This document shows, one piece after another, positions 27,921 through 37,762 of a DNA stretch of 64,000 nucleotides. The DNA is taken from the NCBI RefSeq assembly GCF_002902905.1, contig NZ_CP026124.1, positions 1,426,001-1,490,000 on the forward strand, in the 5' to 3' direction. The position numbers were made by a program, and so were the translations under genes. The notes beneath the pieces are model-generated. The model had not been told where the DNA came from. It searched no databases and saw only the letters and a list, made by a program, of their open reading frames with translations. How positions within the stretch are numbered: position 1 is the first letter of the stretch; each line of letters opens with the position of its first letter. The stretch comes from Achromobacter sp. AONIH1 (lineage in GTDB: Bacteria; Pseudomonadota; Gammaproteobacteria; Burkholderiales; Burkholderiaceae_B).

Positions 27921-28064
27921 TCCTGAAACTCATGCGTAAGGGGCCGAAATATCGCTTGAGCACTATAACGCCTGAAGCGTCCAATATGACTCAGACGATG
28001 GGTTCCGTTGTATTTCATGCGAGGGTGCCCGCCGCGATAGCCGTTGCCGCGGCAAGGGGGCGTC

Positions 28065-28316
28065 ATGATCCAGTTATGTTGCACTGCGGGAATGTCATTC
28101 CGTTTGGCCGGGCGTTCGACTATGCTGCTCAGACGCGCTTCGGGCCTGCGCATCGTGTGCCACGTCGGCACGCTTTGGGTGTCCGAATACCGCCAACCCG
28201 ACGACAGCGTGCTGCATGCGGGAGAGGCCATCACCGTGGGCAGCGATCGCGATGTCGTCCTCAGCGGCCTGCCGGATGCGCAGGTCGCGCTAATTCAGGT
28301 CGCCGGAGCCCCGTGA
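28065..28316 (+). CDS. DUF2917 domain protein
   Basis: 83 aa from ATG 28065, preceded by the G-rich site AAGGGGG. A single small beta-rich domain of the cupin-like DUF2917 kind: R-I-V-C-H-V-G-T-L-W-V-S-E-Y, D-D-S-V-L-H-A-G-E and V-A-L-I-Q-V. No enzyme motif and no signal peptide are seen. Its TGA overlaps the ATG of the next gene by one base (TGATG), so both are co-translated. DUF2917 genes commonly sit beside LysR regulators in beta-proteobacteria, as here. Confidence 0.7.
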   Translation: MIQLCCTAGMSFRLAGRSTMLLRRASGLRIVCHVGTLWVSEYRQPDDSVLHAGEAITVGSDRDVVLSGLPDAQVALIQVAGAP

Positions 28317-28972
28317 TGAATGTTCCCCAGCCCGATATGCCGCGCATGCAGATGTGGTTCGATTTCGCCAGCCCGTACAGCTACCTGGCGATCGAGCGCA
28401 TCGAGGACCTGGCGCGCGAGGCCGGGGTGCGCGTGGAGCTGCGGCCCTTCCTGCTCGGCCCGATCTTCCAGGCCCAGGGCTGGAACGACACGCCGTTCCG
28501 GCTGTTTCCGGGCAAGGGCGCCTACATGATGCGTGACATCGTGCGCCTGGCCGACAAGTACGGCGTGATCTACCGCCGTCCGCGCCTGTTCCCGCGCATG
28601 AGCGTGCTGCCGGCGCGCATCGCGCTGATGGGACAGGATGAATCCTGGGGGCGCGATTTCTGCCTGGCCGTGTTCCGCGCCAATTTCCAGCACGACCTGG
28701 ACATCCAGGCCGAGGATGTGGTCCATGACCTGCTGCGCGACCTGGCGCTGGACGCGGACGCGCTGATCGCGCGCGCCAAGACCGAGGCGGTCAAGGAATC
28801 GTTGCGCCGCCAGGTCGACCGCGCCCGCAATCTGGGCCTGTTCGGCGCGCCCACCTTCTTCGTCGGCGACGAGATGTTCTGGGGCAACGACCGGCTCGAG
28901 GATGCGCTGGAGTGGGCGCAGCAGGGCCCTGCTGCCGCCCGCGCCACGGCCCGCGTCGCCGCGTCGGCCTGA
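28316..28972 (+). CDS. DsbA-family 2-hydroxychromene-2-carboxylate isomerase-like protein
   Basis: 218 aa, cytoplasmic. W-F-D-F-A-S-P-Y-S-Y-L-A near residues 14-25 is the HCCA-isomerase active site, with Ser19 where thioredoxins have Cys. F-G-A-P-T-F-F-V-G-D-E-M-F-W-G with the cis-Pro and W-G-N-D-R-L are also characteristic. Family members are glutathione-dependent (kappa GST-like) isomerases in naphthalene-type degradation, but many paralogues have no known substrate. GGAG lies 8 bases upstream. No aromatic degradation genes are nearby. Confidence 0.85.
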   Translation: MNVPQPDMPRMQMWFDFASPYSYLAIERIEDLAREAGVRVELRPFLLGPIFQAQGWNDTPFRLFPGKGAYMMRDIVRLADKYGVIYRRPRLFPRMSVLPARIALMGQDESWGRDFCLAVFRANFQHDLDIQAEDVVHDLLRDLALDADALIARAKTEAVKESLRRQVDRARNLGLFGAPTFFVGDEMFWGNDRLEDALEWAQQGPAAARATARVAASA

Positions 28973-29285
28973 GGCCGTTCAACCGCTTGATGGCCGCGCC
29001 ACGCGCTTGAACAAGGCCGCGCCCACCGCTTTTTCCCACCCCTTCAGCCTAGCAATGAAGAACTCCAGCAGTCCCTTGCGCGGCGCGCCCATGCCGGGCG
29101 GCCGTTCGTTCACCCAATTCCGCGCCGCGCGCATCCGTCGCGTCGCGTTCCAGTGGAAGCAGTCCGGGTCCGCCGATGCCGTGCCGCCGGGCAAGCAGGG
29201 GCGGGGCGGCAGCTGATGGGCCCGACTCCCTGTTTCACGGCTGCGCGCGGCCACCTTTGGCCTTGAGCGGTCGCGGAACCGGTTC
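28973..29285. other. intergenic stretch, no gene recognised
   Basis: 313 bp between the convergent DsbA-like and DUF779 genes. A 53-codon frame from ATG 29055 on the plus strand lacks a clear ribosome-binding site and resembles no family I know. No hairpin with a T-tract was seen. Confidence 0.5.
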
Positions 29286-29663
29286 TCAGCCTCGGCCCAC
29301 CGGCGCCACGTTCGCCCATTCCTCGTCCGAGTACAGCCGCGAGCGCAGCAGGAAGCGCCGGCCCTCGGCGCTGTCCAGCGAGAAGGCGCCGCCGCGGCCG
29401 GGCACGGCGTCGATGATGAGCTGGGTGTGCTCCCAGTAGGCGAACTGGTCCTCGCCCATGTAGAACGGGCAGCCTTCCAGGTCGCCCAGCAGCACGTCGG
29501 CGCCGCCCACCATGAATTCGCCCAGCGCGTAGCACATGGGCGAGCTGCCATCGCAGCAGCCGCCGGACTGGTGAAACATCAGCGGGCCGTGCTTGGCCCG
29601 CAGCGTGGCGATCAGGTCGCGGGCCGCGTCGGTGGCGACCACGCGCGGCGTGGCTTCGGGCAT
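29286..29663 (-). CDS. DUF779 domain protein
   Basis: 125 aa. H-Q-S-G-G-C-C-D-G-S-S-P-M-C near residues 31-44 is the conserved cysteine-rich core; V-L-L-G-D-L-E-G-C-P-F-Y-M-G follows. The family is cytoplasmic, of unknown biochemical function, and very often sits just downstream of an AldB/ExaC-type aldehyde dehydrogenase, as here (95-bp gap). GGAG lies 8 bases before the ATG. It is presumably expressed from the sigma-54 promoter upstream of the dehydrogenase. Confidence 0.85.
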   Translation of the reverse strand: MPEATPRVVATDAARDLIATLRAKHGPLMFHQSGGCCDGSSPMCYALGEFMVGGADVLLGDLEGCPFYMGEDQFAYWEHTQLIIDAVPGRGGAFSLDSAEGRRFLLRSRLYSDEEWANVAPVGRG

Positions 29664-29758
29664 GGCGTGTCTCCGGTCGCGCGTTGCGGACCCGGTCCGC
29701 GGCGCTTGCCTTGGACCGGGCGGGCGGCGGCCGCGACGCCGCCGCCGCTGTCGCCGGA

Positions 29759-31288
29759 TCAGAAGAAGCCCAGCTTCTTTGGCGAGTAGCTCACCAGCAG
29801 GTTCTTGGTCTGCTGGTAGTGGTTGAGCATCATCTTGTGGTTCTCGCGCCCGATGCCGGATTGCTTGTAGCCGCCGAACGCCGCGTGCGCCGGATAGGCG
29901 TGGTAGCAGTTGGTCCAGACGCGGCCGGCCTTGATGCCGCGGCCCATGCGGTAGCAGGTGTTGACGTCGCGCGACCAGACGCCCGCGCCCAGTCCGTAGA
30001 GCGTGTCGTTGGCCTGGCTGAGCGCGTCCTCGGCGTCCTTGAAGGTGGTCACGGCCACCACCGGGCCGAAGATCTCTTCCTGGAAGATGCGCATCTTGTT
30101 GTGGCCCTTGAACACCGTGGGCTGCACGAAGTAGCCGTGCTCCAGCGCGCCCGCCAGCTGCGCGCGCGCGCCGCCGGCCAGCACCTGCGCGCCTTCCTGC
30201 TTGCCGATGTCCAGGTAGGACAGGATTTTTTCCAGCTGCTCGCTCGACGCCTGCGCGCCCAGCATGGTGTCGGCGTCCAGCGGATTGCCCTGCTTGATCG
30301 CCGCCACGCGCTTGAGCGCGCGCTCCATGAACTTCTCGTAGATTGATTCCTGGATCAGCGCTCGGCTGGGGCAGGTGCAGACCTCGCCCTGGTTGAGCGC
30401 GAACATCACGAAGCCTTCGACGGCCTTGTCGAAGAAGTCGTCGTCCTCGGCGGCGACGTTGTCGAAGAAGATGTTGGGCGACTTGCCGCCCAGTTCCAGC
30501 GTCACCGGGATGATGTTCTGCGACGCGTACTGCATGATGAGGCGGCCGGTGGTGGTCTCGCCGGTGAAGGCGATCTTGGCGATGCGCTTGCTGGAGGCCA
30601 GCGGCTTGCCCGCTTCCAGGCCGAAGCCGGTGACGACATTGAGCACGCCCGGCGGCAGGATGTCGGCGACCAGCTCGGCCAGCAGCATGATGCCCAGCGG
30701 CGTCTGCTCGGCCGGCTTGAGCACCACGCAGTTGCCGGCGGCCAGCGCCGGGGCGAGCTTCCACGCGGCCATCAGGATGGGGAAGTTCCACGGGATGATC
30801 TGCCCGACCACGCCCAGCGGCTCGTTGAAGTGATAGGCCACCGTGTCGTGATCGATCTCGGACAGCCCTCCCTCCTGGCTGCGGATGGCCGAGGCGAAGT
30901 AGCGGAAATGGTCGATCGCCAGCGGGATGTCGGCGGCGCGGGCCTCGCGGATGGGCTTGCCGTTGTCCCAGGTCTCGGCCGTGGCCAGGCGCTCCAGGTT
31001 GGCTTCCATCGCGTCGGCGATGCGCAGCAGCATGCGCGCGCGCTCGGCCGGCGCGGTGGTGGCCCACTTGGGCGCGGCGCGGTGCGCGGCGTCCAGCGCC
31101 ATCTCGATGTCGCGCTCCTTGGAGCGGGCGTTGCGCGTCAGCAGCTGGCCGGTGACCGGGGTGAGGTTGTCGAAGTATTCGCCGTCAGCCGGCTTCTGCC
31201 AGCGTCCGTCGATGAAATTGTCGTACTGCGGCTTGATGTCGATGCGCGTGCCATAGGTGTCGGGGGTGACGCGGGTCGCGATGTCCAT
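29759..31288 (-). CDS. aldB: NAD(P)-dependent aldehyde dehydrogenase, AldB/ExaC type
   Basis: 509 aa, cytoplasmic, near-colinear with E. coli AldB. Visible are [31 protein letters not shown] with the general-base Glu, and the catalytic Cys in [11 protein letters not shown]. This group oxidises acetaldehyde and related short aldehydes, for example in ethanol or acetoin use. GGAG is 7 bases before the ATG. A consensus sigma-54 promoter lies about 80 bp upstream, and the divergent AcoR-like activator is the obvious regulator. DUF779 follows in the same unit. Confidence 0.93.
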   Translation of the reverse strand: MDIATRVTPDTYGTRIDIKPQYDNFIDGRWQKPADGEYFDNLTPVTGQLLTRNARSKERDIEMALDAAHRAAPKWATTAPAERARMLLRIADAMEANLERLATAETWDNGKPIREARAADIPLAIDHFRYFASAIRSQEGGLSEIDHDTVAYHFNEPLGVVGQIIPWNFPILMAAWKLAPALAAGNCVVLKPAEQTPLGIMLLAELVADILPPGVLNVVTGFGLEAGKPLASSKRIAKIAFTGETTTGRLIMQYASQNIIPVTLELGGKSPNIFFDNVAAEDDDFFDKAVEGFVMFALNQGEVCTCPSRALIQESIYEKFMERALKRVAAIKQGNPLDADTMLGAQASSEQLEKILSYLDIGKQEGAQVLAGGARAQLAGALEHGYFVQPTVFKGHNKMRIFQEEIFGPVVAVTTFKDAEDALSQANDTLYGLGAGVWSRDVNTCYRMGRGIKAGRVWTNCYHAYPAHAAFGGYKQSGIGRENHKMMLNHYQQTKNLLVSYSPKKLGFF

Positions 31289-31366
31289 TGCTAGTCTCCG
31301 TAAGTGTTTTTATGCAGCGGGTTGATGCAGCGGGAATGGCGGCGGCAGCCTGCCTGCATGCTCTCA

Positions 31367-31382
31367 AGCAATCCGCGTGCCA
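31367..31382 (-). promoter_or_regulatory. sigma-54 (-24/-12) promoter of aldB
   Basis: On the minus strand the sequence is TGGCACG-CGGA-TTGCT, a full match to the consensus TGGCACG-N4-TTGCW. The GG (-24) and GC (-12) doublets are correctly spaced. It lies 79 bp upstream of the aldB ATG and faces it. Transcription should start near 31356. Confidence 0.87.
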
Positions 31383-31478
31383 ACCGGGGACGCGGCTGGA
31401 CAAGCGCGCGGACCGCGTGCGAAAGTAGGCTTGCGCGCGCCTCCCGCAGGCGCGGACGGCGCAAGTCCGTCCCGGCGC

Positions 31479-31495
31479 TGTCGCGTTTTGCGACA
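31479..31495. promoter_or_regulatory. inverted repeat TGTCGC-N5-GCGACA, likely activator site (UAS)
   Basis: Perfect 6-bp arms about 100 bp upstream of the sigma-54 promoter, where enhancer-binding activators bind. An overlapping GCGAC-AAC-GTCGC (31490-31502) and a further TGTCGC near 31509 suggest several half-sites. Its position between aldB and the divergent activator gene supports control of aldB and possibly autoregulation. Confidence 0.7.
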
Positions 31496-31540
31496 ACGTC
31501 GCGCAACAGGTGTCGCAGAACGCCGCTCAAGGAGACATGC

Positions 31541-33445
31541 ATGGCCATCCAGACCCGTCGGCAGTCGCTGACGCAAGCGCGCCTGCTGTTCAATCAGCAG
31601 GGCGCGGTGCCCGGCGGCATGGTCGCCGAGCCGATCCTGCGTTCGTGGCGGCGCTGCGCCGACCTGGGTTTCGACATGCGCGGCCTGCGCCCCGCCGAAC
31701 CGCTGACCCAGGCCGAGCTGCGCGAGGCCCGCGAGCGCAACGAGGCGCTGCGCCGCATGTCCGATCCTGTCATGGCCGAGCTGCGCAAGCGTGCGCACGG
31801 GCAGGGCGGCCTGGTGATCCTGTCCGATTCGCGCGGCCTGGTGCTGGATTGCGGCGGCGACCTGGATTTCGCCCAGCGCGCATCGCGCATCGCCCTGATG
31901 CCCGGCTCTCCCTGGGACGAGGCCGCGGCTGGCACCAATGCCATCGGCACGGCGCTGGTCGAGGGCCGTTCCATCGTCGTGCACGGGGCCGAGCACTATT
32001 TCGAGCCCAACCGCATCCTGACCTGCGCGGCGGTGCCGGTGTGCGACAGCCAGGGACGGATCCTGGGCGTGCTGGACCTGTCCAGCCAGGCGGGCGGCAT
32101 CCGGCCCGATGCGCTGGCCCTGGTGCGTGCCGCCGTGGACCAGATCGAACATCGCCTGTTCGCGCAGGCGCACGAGCGCGACACCGTGCTGCGCCTGCAT
32201 GCCGATCCGGCCGGGCTGGGGGCGCCGGGCGAGGCGCTGCTGGCCTTCCGGGGCGACCTGCTGGTCGGGGCCAACCGGCTGGCGCTGCGGGCGCTGGAAC
32301 TCTCGGCCACGGCGCTGGGCGTGTATCGCCATGAAGACCTGTTCGAAGACGCGCTGACGCACGCGCCCGATGCCACGGGCCGGGTGCAGGCGCGCAACGG
32401 CGCCGTCTATCACGCGCGGCTGAGCCTGCCGCCGTCGCCCGCGCCGCGCGTCGTGCCGGCGCCTGAACGCAGTCAGCCCCGCGCCGTCGCGCCCGCGCCA
32501 GCCGCCGTCAGCCTGGACGCGGCGGCGCTGGACGCGCTGGGTCGATCTGTGCACCTGATGGATGCCGGCGTATCCATTCTGCTGCAGGGCGAAACCGGCG
32601 CGGGCAAGGAAGTGTTCGCGCGCCAGATGCATGCGCGCAGCCGGCGCGCCGCCGGGCCGTTCGTGGCGGTGAACTGCGCGGCGCTGCCTGAAAGCCTGAT
32701 CGAATCCGAACTCTTCGGCTATGAAGACGGGGCCTTCACCGGCGCGCGCCGCCAGGGCAGCAAGGGGCTGCTGCGGCAGGCGCATGGGGGCGTGCTGTTC
32801 CTGGACGAGATCGGCGACATGCCGCTGGCCTTGCAGTCGCGCCTGTTGCGCGTGCTGCAGGAGCGCGAGGTATCGCCGCTGGGCGGGGCGCGGCCGGTGC
32901 CGGTGGATTTCGCGCTGCTGTGCGCCACGCATCGCCCGCTGGCGCACGAGGGCGCGGATGCGCCGGTGCGGCCGGACCTGTATTTCCGCATCGCCGAATA
33001 CACGGTGACGCTGGGGCCGCTGCGCGAGCGGACGGACCTGCGCGAGCTGCTGCGCACGCTCTGGAACGCGCAGGGCGCGGCGACGGCGTTGCCGCCCGTG
33101 GTCGAGCGGGCGTTGGCCAGCTACGCCTGGCCGGGCAATTACCGGCAGCTGGTCTCGGTGCTGCGCACGTTGCGCGTGCTGGCCGGCCCGTCGGGCGTGG
33201 CGGGCTTGTCGATGTTGCCGGAGGAGATCCAGCGCGGGGGCGTTGATGCGGCGCGGCATGCGCCGCGCCAGCCCGAGGAGGCGTCGCCGCCCAGCCTGCA
33301 GGCCTTGGCAGACGCGGCCATCCGCGAGGCGCTGGCCGCGCATGGCGGCAATGTCAGCCGTGCGGCGCGTGTGCTGGGCGTGCACCGCAGCACGCTGTAC
33401 CGGCGCGTGGCGGCGCTGGAAGCGGCCCGGGCCGAACGGCCGTAG
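31541..33445 (+). CDS. sigma-54-dependent activator, AcoR-like (GAF-AAA+-Fis)
   Basis: 634 aa from ATG 31541 with GGAG six bases upstream; longer frames run through the promoter region. The N-terminal 300 residues include a GAF-like sensor (S-P-W-D-E-A-A-A-G-T-N-A-I-G-T-A-L). The AAA+ domain has Walker A G-E-T-G-A-G-K-E at 350-357, the sigma-54 contact loop G-A-F-T-G-A at 397-402, and Walker B L-F-L-D-E. The C-terminus is a Fis-type helix-turn-helix (G-G-N-V-S-R-A-A-R-V-L-G-V-H). It is divergent from aldB, whose promoter is of the sigma-54 class. The effector is probably an aldehyde, alcohol or acetoin. Confidence 0.93.
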   Translation: MAIQTRRQSLTQARLLFNQQGAVPGGMVAEPILRSWRRCADLGFDMRGLRPAEPLTQAELREARERNEALRRMSDPVMAELRKRAHGQGGLVILSDSRGLVLDCGGDLDFAQRASRIALMPGSPWDEAAAGTNAIGTALVEGRSIVVHGAEHYFEPNRILTCAAVPVCDSQGRILGVLDLSSQAGGIRPDALALVRAAVDQIEHRLFAQAHERDTVLRLHADPAGLGAPGEALLAFRGDLLVGANRLALRALELSATALGVYRHEDLFEDALTHAPDATGRVQARNGAVYHARLSLPPSPAPRVVPAPERSQPRAVAPAPAAVSLDAAALDALGRSVHLMDAGVSILLQGETGAGKEVFARQMHARSRRAAGPFVAVNCAALPESLIESELFGYEDGAFTGARRQGSKGLLRQAHGGVLFLDEIGDMPLALQSRLLRVLQEREVSPLGGARPVPVDFALLCATHRPLAHEGADAPVRPDLYFRIAEYTVTLGPLRERTDLRELLRTLWNAQGAATALPPVVERALASYAWPGNYRQLVSVLRTLRVLAGPSGVAGLSMLPEEIQRGGVDAARHAPRQPEEASPPSLQALADAAIREALAAHGGNVSRAARVLGVHRSTLYRRVAALEAARAERP

Positions 33446-33487
33446 GCTGTCCGGGACCGGGCCCGCTGGAGATCAGGGGGCAGGGGA

Positions 33488-34276
33488 TCAGCGGATCAGC
33501 CGCGCCAGTTCCGCGCCCGGATCGGGCGCGCGCATGAAGGCTTCGCCCACCAGGAAGGCGTCGACCTTGTGCTGGCGCATCAGCTGAACATCCTCGGGCT
33601 TGAGGATGCCGCTTTCGGTCACGACGCGCTTGCCGGCGGGAATCAGGGGCAGCAGGTCCAGCGTGTTCGACAGGCTGGTCTCGAAGGTGCGCAGGTTGCG
33701 GTTGTTGATGCCCAGCAGCGGCGTCTTCATCGTAAGCGCGACTTCAAGTTCCTTGGCGTCGTGCACTTCCACCAGCACGTCCATGCCCAGTTCCATCGCC
33801 AGCGTTTCCATCTCGCGCAGCTGGCCGGGGCTGAGCGCGGCCACGATCAGCAGCACGCAGTCGGCGCCCATGGCGCGGGCCGAGATGATCTGGTAGGGGT
33901 CGATCACGAAGTCCTTGCGCAGCACCGGCAGGGAGCAGGCCGCGCGGGCCTGGCGCAGGTGGTCGTGCGAGCCCTGGAAGAACTGCACGTCGGTCAGCAC
34001 CGACAGGCAGGCCGCGCCGTGCACGGCATACGAGGCGGCGATCTCGGCCGGGCTGAATGTTTCGCGCAGCACGCCCTTGGACGGCGAGGCCTTCTTGATT
34101 TCGGCGATCACGCCGGGCTTGCCTTGCGAGATCTTGTCTTCGATGGATTGCGCGAAGCCGCGCACGTCCTGCCGGGCCTGCGCCTCGCGCAGGACTTCGG
34201 CTTCGCTGCGCATCTGGCGTGCGGCTGCGACTTCCTCGGCCTTGACGGCGAGGATCTTCGCGAGAATGTCGTTCAT
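33488..34276 (-). CDS. trpC: indole-3-glycerol phosphate synthase
   Basis: 262 aa TIM barrel. Motifs include [38 protein letters not shown] and [10 protein letters not shown], with the catalytic Lys and Glu residues of TrpC. It converts CdRP to indole-3-glycerol phosphate. It is the last gene of the leftward trp cluster, overlaps trpD by 4 bp, and lacks a fused TrpF domain. Confidence 0.96.
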   Translation of the reverse strand: MNDILAKILAVKAEEVAAARQMRSEAEVLREAQARQDVRGFAQSIEDKISQGKPGVIAEIKKASPSKGVLRETFSPAEIAASYAVHGAACLSVLTDVQFFQGSHDHLRQARAACSLPVLRKDFVIDPYQIISARAMGADCVLLIVAALSPGQLREMETLAMELGMDVLVEVHDAKELEVALTMKTPLLGINNRNLRTFETSLSNTLDLLPLIPAGKRVVTESGILKPEDVQLMRQHKVDAFLVGEAFMRAPDPGAELARLIR

Positions 34277-35304
34277 TTTTGGAATTTCCGGGTGTATGCG
34301 CAGAATTCTTCGAGCTTGGCGCGTGCGGCGCCGGTGGCGATCATTTCGAATGCTAGCGCCAAGGCTTCGGGAATGGAACCAGCTTTGTTACCGGCATAGA
34401 TGGCCAGACCCGCGTTGAGCGCGACGATATCACGGGCGGCGCCCTCGGCATTGTCCAGCGCCTCGATGACAAGCGCACGCGATTCCTCGCGATTGGATAC
34501 CTTGATGCTGCGGTTCGACATCATGGACAGGCCGTAGTCCTCGGGATGGATCTCATATTCCGAGACTTTGCCGTCCTTGAGTTCGCCCACCAGCGTGGCC
34601 GCGCCCAGCGAGGCCTCGTCCATGCCGTCCTTGCCATGCACCACCAGCACATGGCGCGAGCCCAGGCGCTCCAGCACGCGCACCTGGATGCCGACCAGGT
34701 CGGCGTGGAACACGCCCATCAGCTGGTTGGCGGCGCCGGCCGGGTTGGTCAGCGGGCCCAGGATGTTGAAGATGGTGCGCACGGCCAGTTCCTTGCGCAC
34801 GGCGGCCACGTTCTTCATGGCGCCGTGGTGGGCGGGCGCGAACATGAAGCCGATGCCGGTGGCCTGGATGCATTCGGCCACCTGCTCGGGCGACAGCGTC
34901 AGGTTGGCGCCCAGCGCTTCCAGCACATCGGCGCTGCCGCTGGACGAGGAGGCGCTGCGGTTGCCGTGCTTGGCGATGGGCACGCCGGCGGCGGCGGCCA
35001 CGAACATGGACGTGGTGGAGATGTTGAAGGTGTGGCTGCCGTCGCCGCCCGTGCCGCACATGTCGAGCAGGTCGGCCGGATTGGGCGTGACCACGGGCGT
35101 GGCGAATTCGCGCATGACCTGCGCGGCGGCGGTGATCTCGCCGATGGTTTCCTTCTTGACGCGCAGGCCCATCAGCAGGGCGCTGGCGATCTGCGGCGAC
35201 ATCTCGCCGCGCATCAGCATGCGCATGAGATGCAGCATCTCGTCATGGAAGATTTCGCGGTGTTCGATACAGCGCGTGAGCGCTTCGGCGGCGGAAATGG
35301 TCAC
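34273..35304 (-). CDS. trpD: anthranilate phosphoribosyltransferase
   Basis: 343 aa. The PRPP-binding loop [17 protein letters not shown] and the later [17 protein letters not shown] are the family signatures; A-P-A-H-H-G-A-M-K contributes to the anthranilate site. It transfers the phosphoribosyl group from PRPP to anthranilate. It is a stand-alone TrpD, not fused to TrpG. Located 13 bp after trpG, with its stop overlapping the trpC ATG. Confidence 0.96.
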   Translation of the reverse strand: MTISAAEALTRCIEHREIFHDEMLHLMRMLMRGEMSPQIASALLMGLRVKKETIGEITAAAQVMREFATPVVTPNPADLLDMCGTGGDGSHTFNISTTSMFVAAAAGVPIAKHGNRSASSSSGSADVLEALGANLTLSPEQVAECIQATGIGFMFAPAHHGAMKNVAAVRKELAVRTIFNILGPLTNPAGAANQLMGVFHADLVGIQVRVLERLGSRHVLVVHGKDGMDEASLGAATLVGELKDGKVSEYEIHPEDYGLSMMSNRSIKVSNREESRALVIEALDNAEGAARDIVALNAGLAIYAGNKAGSIPEALALAFEMIATGAARAKLEEFCAYTRKFQK

Positions 35305-35317
35305 GATGCGTCCTTCT

Positions 35318-35884
35318 TCAGGCGAGGTTCAGGAAATTGCGCAGCAGCGCGTGGCCGTGCTCGCTGAGCACGGACTCGGGATGGAACTGCACGCCGTATA
35401 GCGGCAGGGTCTTGTGGCGCACGCCCATGATGTCGCCGTCGGGCGCCGTGGCCGTGACGGCCAGGCAGTCGGGCAGCGTGGCCGGGTCTATGGTCAGAGA
35501 GTTGTATCGGATCACCGTGTAGGGCGTGGGCAGGCCGGTGAAGATGTCGGTGCCGGTGTGCGAGATGCGGACGGTCTTGCCGTGCATGATCTGCTGGGCG
35601 CGCACGATGTCGCCGCCGAAAGCCGCGCCGATCGCCTGATGGCCCAGGCACACGCCCAGGATGGGCTTCTTGCCGGCGTAGGCCTGGATCACGGGCACCG
35701 AGATGCCAGCCTCGGCCGGCGAGGAGGGGCCGGGCGACACGCAGATGCGGTCGGGGTTGAGCGCGGCGATCTCCTCCAGCGTGATCTGGTCGTTGCGCGC
35801 GACGCGCACGTCCTCGCCCAGTTCGCCGAAGTACTGCACCAGGTTGTAGGTAAACGAATCGTAGTTGTCGATCATCAGCAGCAT
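35318..35884 (-). CDS. trpG: anthranilate synthase component II (glutamine amidotransferase)
   Basis: 188 aa from ATG 35884 with AGGAG upstream. Class I amidotransferase: nucleophile Cys79 in G-V-C-L-G-H-Q and the pair His168/Glu170 in F-H-P-E. It supplies ammonia to TrpE and may also serve PabB, as in many proteobacteria. The gene lies 61 bp after trpE. Confidence 0.95.
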   Translation of the reverse strand: MLLMIDNYDSFTYNLVQYFGELGEDVRVARNDQITLEEIAALNPDRICVSPGPSSPAEAGISVPVIQAYAGKKPILGVCLGHQAIGAAFGGDIVRAQQIMHGKTVRISHTGTDIFTGLPTPYTVIRYNSLTIDPATLPDCLAVTATAPDGDIMGVRHKTLPLYGVQFHPESVLSEHGHALLRNFLNLA

Positions 35885-35945
35885 GTTCTTCTCTCCTGGG
35901 GAGCCGGGGCCGGCTCCGCTGGTCGTATCGGTTGTCGGGGAGCGC

Positions 35946-37466
35946 TCAGATGGGTTCGTCCAGGCCGTGCTGCACCTGCTCGGCCGCGCGCAGCACGGCG
36001 CGGGCCTTGGCTTCGGTCTCGGCCCATTCGGCTTCCGGATTGGAGTCGGCGACGATGCCGGCGGCGGCCTGCACATACAGCGTGCCGTCCTTGATCACGC
36101 CGGTGCGGATGGCGATGGCCACGTCCATCTCGCCGCCATAGCTCAGGTAGCCGGCCGCGCCGCCGTAGATGCCGCGGCGCACCGGTTCCAGTTCGTCGAT
36201 GAGCTTCATGGCCTCGACCTTGGGCGCGCCGGTCAGCGTGCCGGCGGGGAAGGAGGCGCGCAGCACGTCCATGCTGCTCATGCCGGGATTAAGGGTGCCG
36301 GTGACGTTGGACACCAGGTGCATCACGTGCGAGTAGCGTTCGATCACCATGGTGTCGCTGACCTTGACCGAGCCCACCTCGGCCACGCGGCCGACGTCAT
36401 TGCGCGCCAGGTCGATCAGCATGACGTGCTCGGCCACTTCCTTGGGATCGGCCTTCAGTTCGGCCGCCAGCGCCGCGTCCTCTTCCGGCGTGGCGCCGCG
36501 CTTGCGGGTGCCGGCCAGCGGGCGGATGGTGATCTGGGACTTCGGTACGCCGTTGTCGACGATGCGCTCCTGGCGCACCAGGATCTCGGGCGAGGCGCCC
36601 ACGACCTGGAAGTCGCCGAAGTTCCAGAAGTACATGTAGGGGGAGGGATTGAGGGACCGCAGGGCTCGGTAGAGGGAGAGGGGCGAATCGCGGAAGGGCT
36701 TGGCGATGACTTGTCCGACCTGGACCTGCATCAGATCGCCGGCGGCGATGTGTTCCTTGGCGCGGTGCACGGCCGCCAGATAGTCTTCCTTCTTGAAATC
36801 ACGCCGTTCCTCGGTCTGCATGCTGGCGTGGCTGTACGGGATTTCCACCGGGCGTCGCAGCCGCGCGCGCAGGTCGTGCAGGCGCTGCTGGGCGCGGCTG
36901 TAGGCCTCGGGCTGGGCCGGGTCGGCGTAGACCATCAGGTAGATGCGGCCGGCCAGGTTGTCGACGATGACCAGCTCGTCCACGTGCATCAGCATCAGGT
37001 CCGGCGTGCCGCCTTCCATGCCGGCCGGGAAGGGCTTGACCGCCGGGCCCAGGCAGGGCTCGATGTGGCGCACCGTGTCGTAGCCGAAATAGCCCGCCAG
37101 GCCGCCGCAGAAACGCGGCATGCCGGGGCGCAGCGCGACCTTGAAGCGCGCCTGGTATTGCTCGATGAATGCCAGCGGGTTGCCGTCATGGGTTTCGCTG
37201 ACCTTGCCGTCGTGCAGCACCTCGGTGCGCGTGCCGCTGGCGCGGATCACCGTGCGCGCCGGCAGGCCGATGAACGAATAGCGGCCGAAGCGCTCGCCGC
37301 CCACCACCGATTCCATCAGGCAGGTCATGCGGCCGGCCTGGGGGCCGGCATGGGCCAGCTTCAGGTAGATGCCCAGCGGCGTGTCCAGGTCGGCATAGGT
37401 CTCGGCCACCAGCGGGATGCGGTTGTAGCCTTGGGCGGCGAGGGCTTTGAATTCGATTTCGGTCAT
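35946..37466 (-). CDS. trpE: anthranilate synthase component I
   Basis: 506 aa. The chorismate-binding domain shows [22 protein letters not shown] and [11 protein letters not shown]. The N-terminal region carries a feedback-type Ser in [18 protein letters not shown], where tryptophan binds in other TrpE proteins. It makes anthranilate from chorismate with TrpG. It is the first structural gene after the leader and attenuator, so transcription is tryptophan-controlled. Confidence 0.96.
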   Translation of the reverse strand: MTEIEFKALAAQGYNRIPLVAETYADLDTPLGIYLKLAHAGPQAGRMTCLMESVVGGERFGRYSFIGLPARTVIRASGTRTEVLHDGKVSETHDGNPLAFIEQYQARFKVALRPGMPRFCGGLAGYFGYDTVRHIEPCLGPAVKPFPAGMEGGTPDLMLMHVDELVIVDNLAGRIYLMVYADPAQPEAYSRAQQRLHDLRARLRRPVEIPYSHASMQTEERRDFKKEDYLAAVHRAKEHIAAGDLMQVQVGQVIAKPFRDSPLSLYRALRSLNPSPYMYFWNFGDFQVVGASPEILVRQERIVDNGVPKSQITIRPLAGTRKRGATPEEDAALAAELKADPKEVAEHVMLIDLARNDVGRVAEVGSVKVSDTMVIERYSHVMHLVSNVTGTLNPGMSSMDVLRASFPAGTLTGAPKVEAMKLIDELEPVRRGIYGGAAGYLSYGGEMDVAIAIRTGVIKDGTLYVQAAAGIVADSNPEAEWAETEAKARAVLRAAEQVQHGLDEPI

Positions 37467-37540
37467 GTCGGGTCTCGTCGGCGATGGTTTGCGGGGGTGT
37501 CGCGGTATTCGCGGGGTTTCGCATTCGGGACCGGGCGCGC

Positions 37541-37578
37541 AACAAAAAAGCCCGGTCCAGGTTACTGGTTCCGGGCTT
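37541..37578 (-). terminator. trp attenuator terminator
   Basis: On the minus strand AAGCCCGG pairs with CCGGGCTT (plus-strand arms 37571-37578 and 37548-37555). An inner CCAG/CTGG stem is followed by a run of six T. It lies between the Trp-rich leader peptide and trpE. A separate CTGTGC/GCACAG hairpin at 37583-37596 lies just before it and may take part in the alternative fold. Confidence 0.87.
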
Positions 37579-37641
37579 GGCGCTGTGCTTGCACAGTGTC
37601 GGCGCTAGGCGGCTACGTCGCGTCTAGGGCCGGGAAGGGAA

Positions 37642-37716
37642 TCATCGCCACCCGGAAGACAAACGCCACCAGCGCCACGAGGCGCCGAGCATTTGGTTCT
37701 GGATGGAAATGTTCAT
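37642..37716 (-). CDS. trpL: trp operon leader peptide
   Basis: 24 codons from ATG 37716, with four Trp codons: W14, W16 and W17 in S-W-R-W-W-R, and W23 just before the end. It stops about 65 nt before the attenuator terminator, the classic layout for ribosome-mediated attenuation. No strong Shine-Dalgarno is visible; an internal ATG at codon 9 is an alternative start and keeps all the Trp codons. The reading frame overlaps no other gene and begins 46 bp after gph. Confidence 0.82.
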   Translation of the reverse strand: MNISIQNQMLGASWRWWRLSSGWR

Positions 37717-37762
37717 GTGTTGTGCGAGCGTTCTTGCGTTGCGCAGGGTTTTGCGTTGTCGA

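Noticed and set aside
27908..28315. N-terminal extension of the DsbA-like protein by 136 residues
   Set aside because: The extension covers the LysR promoter and runs across DUF2917 in another frame; the family start at 28316 is complete.
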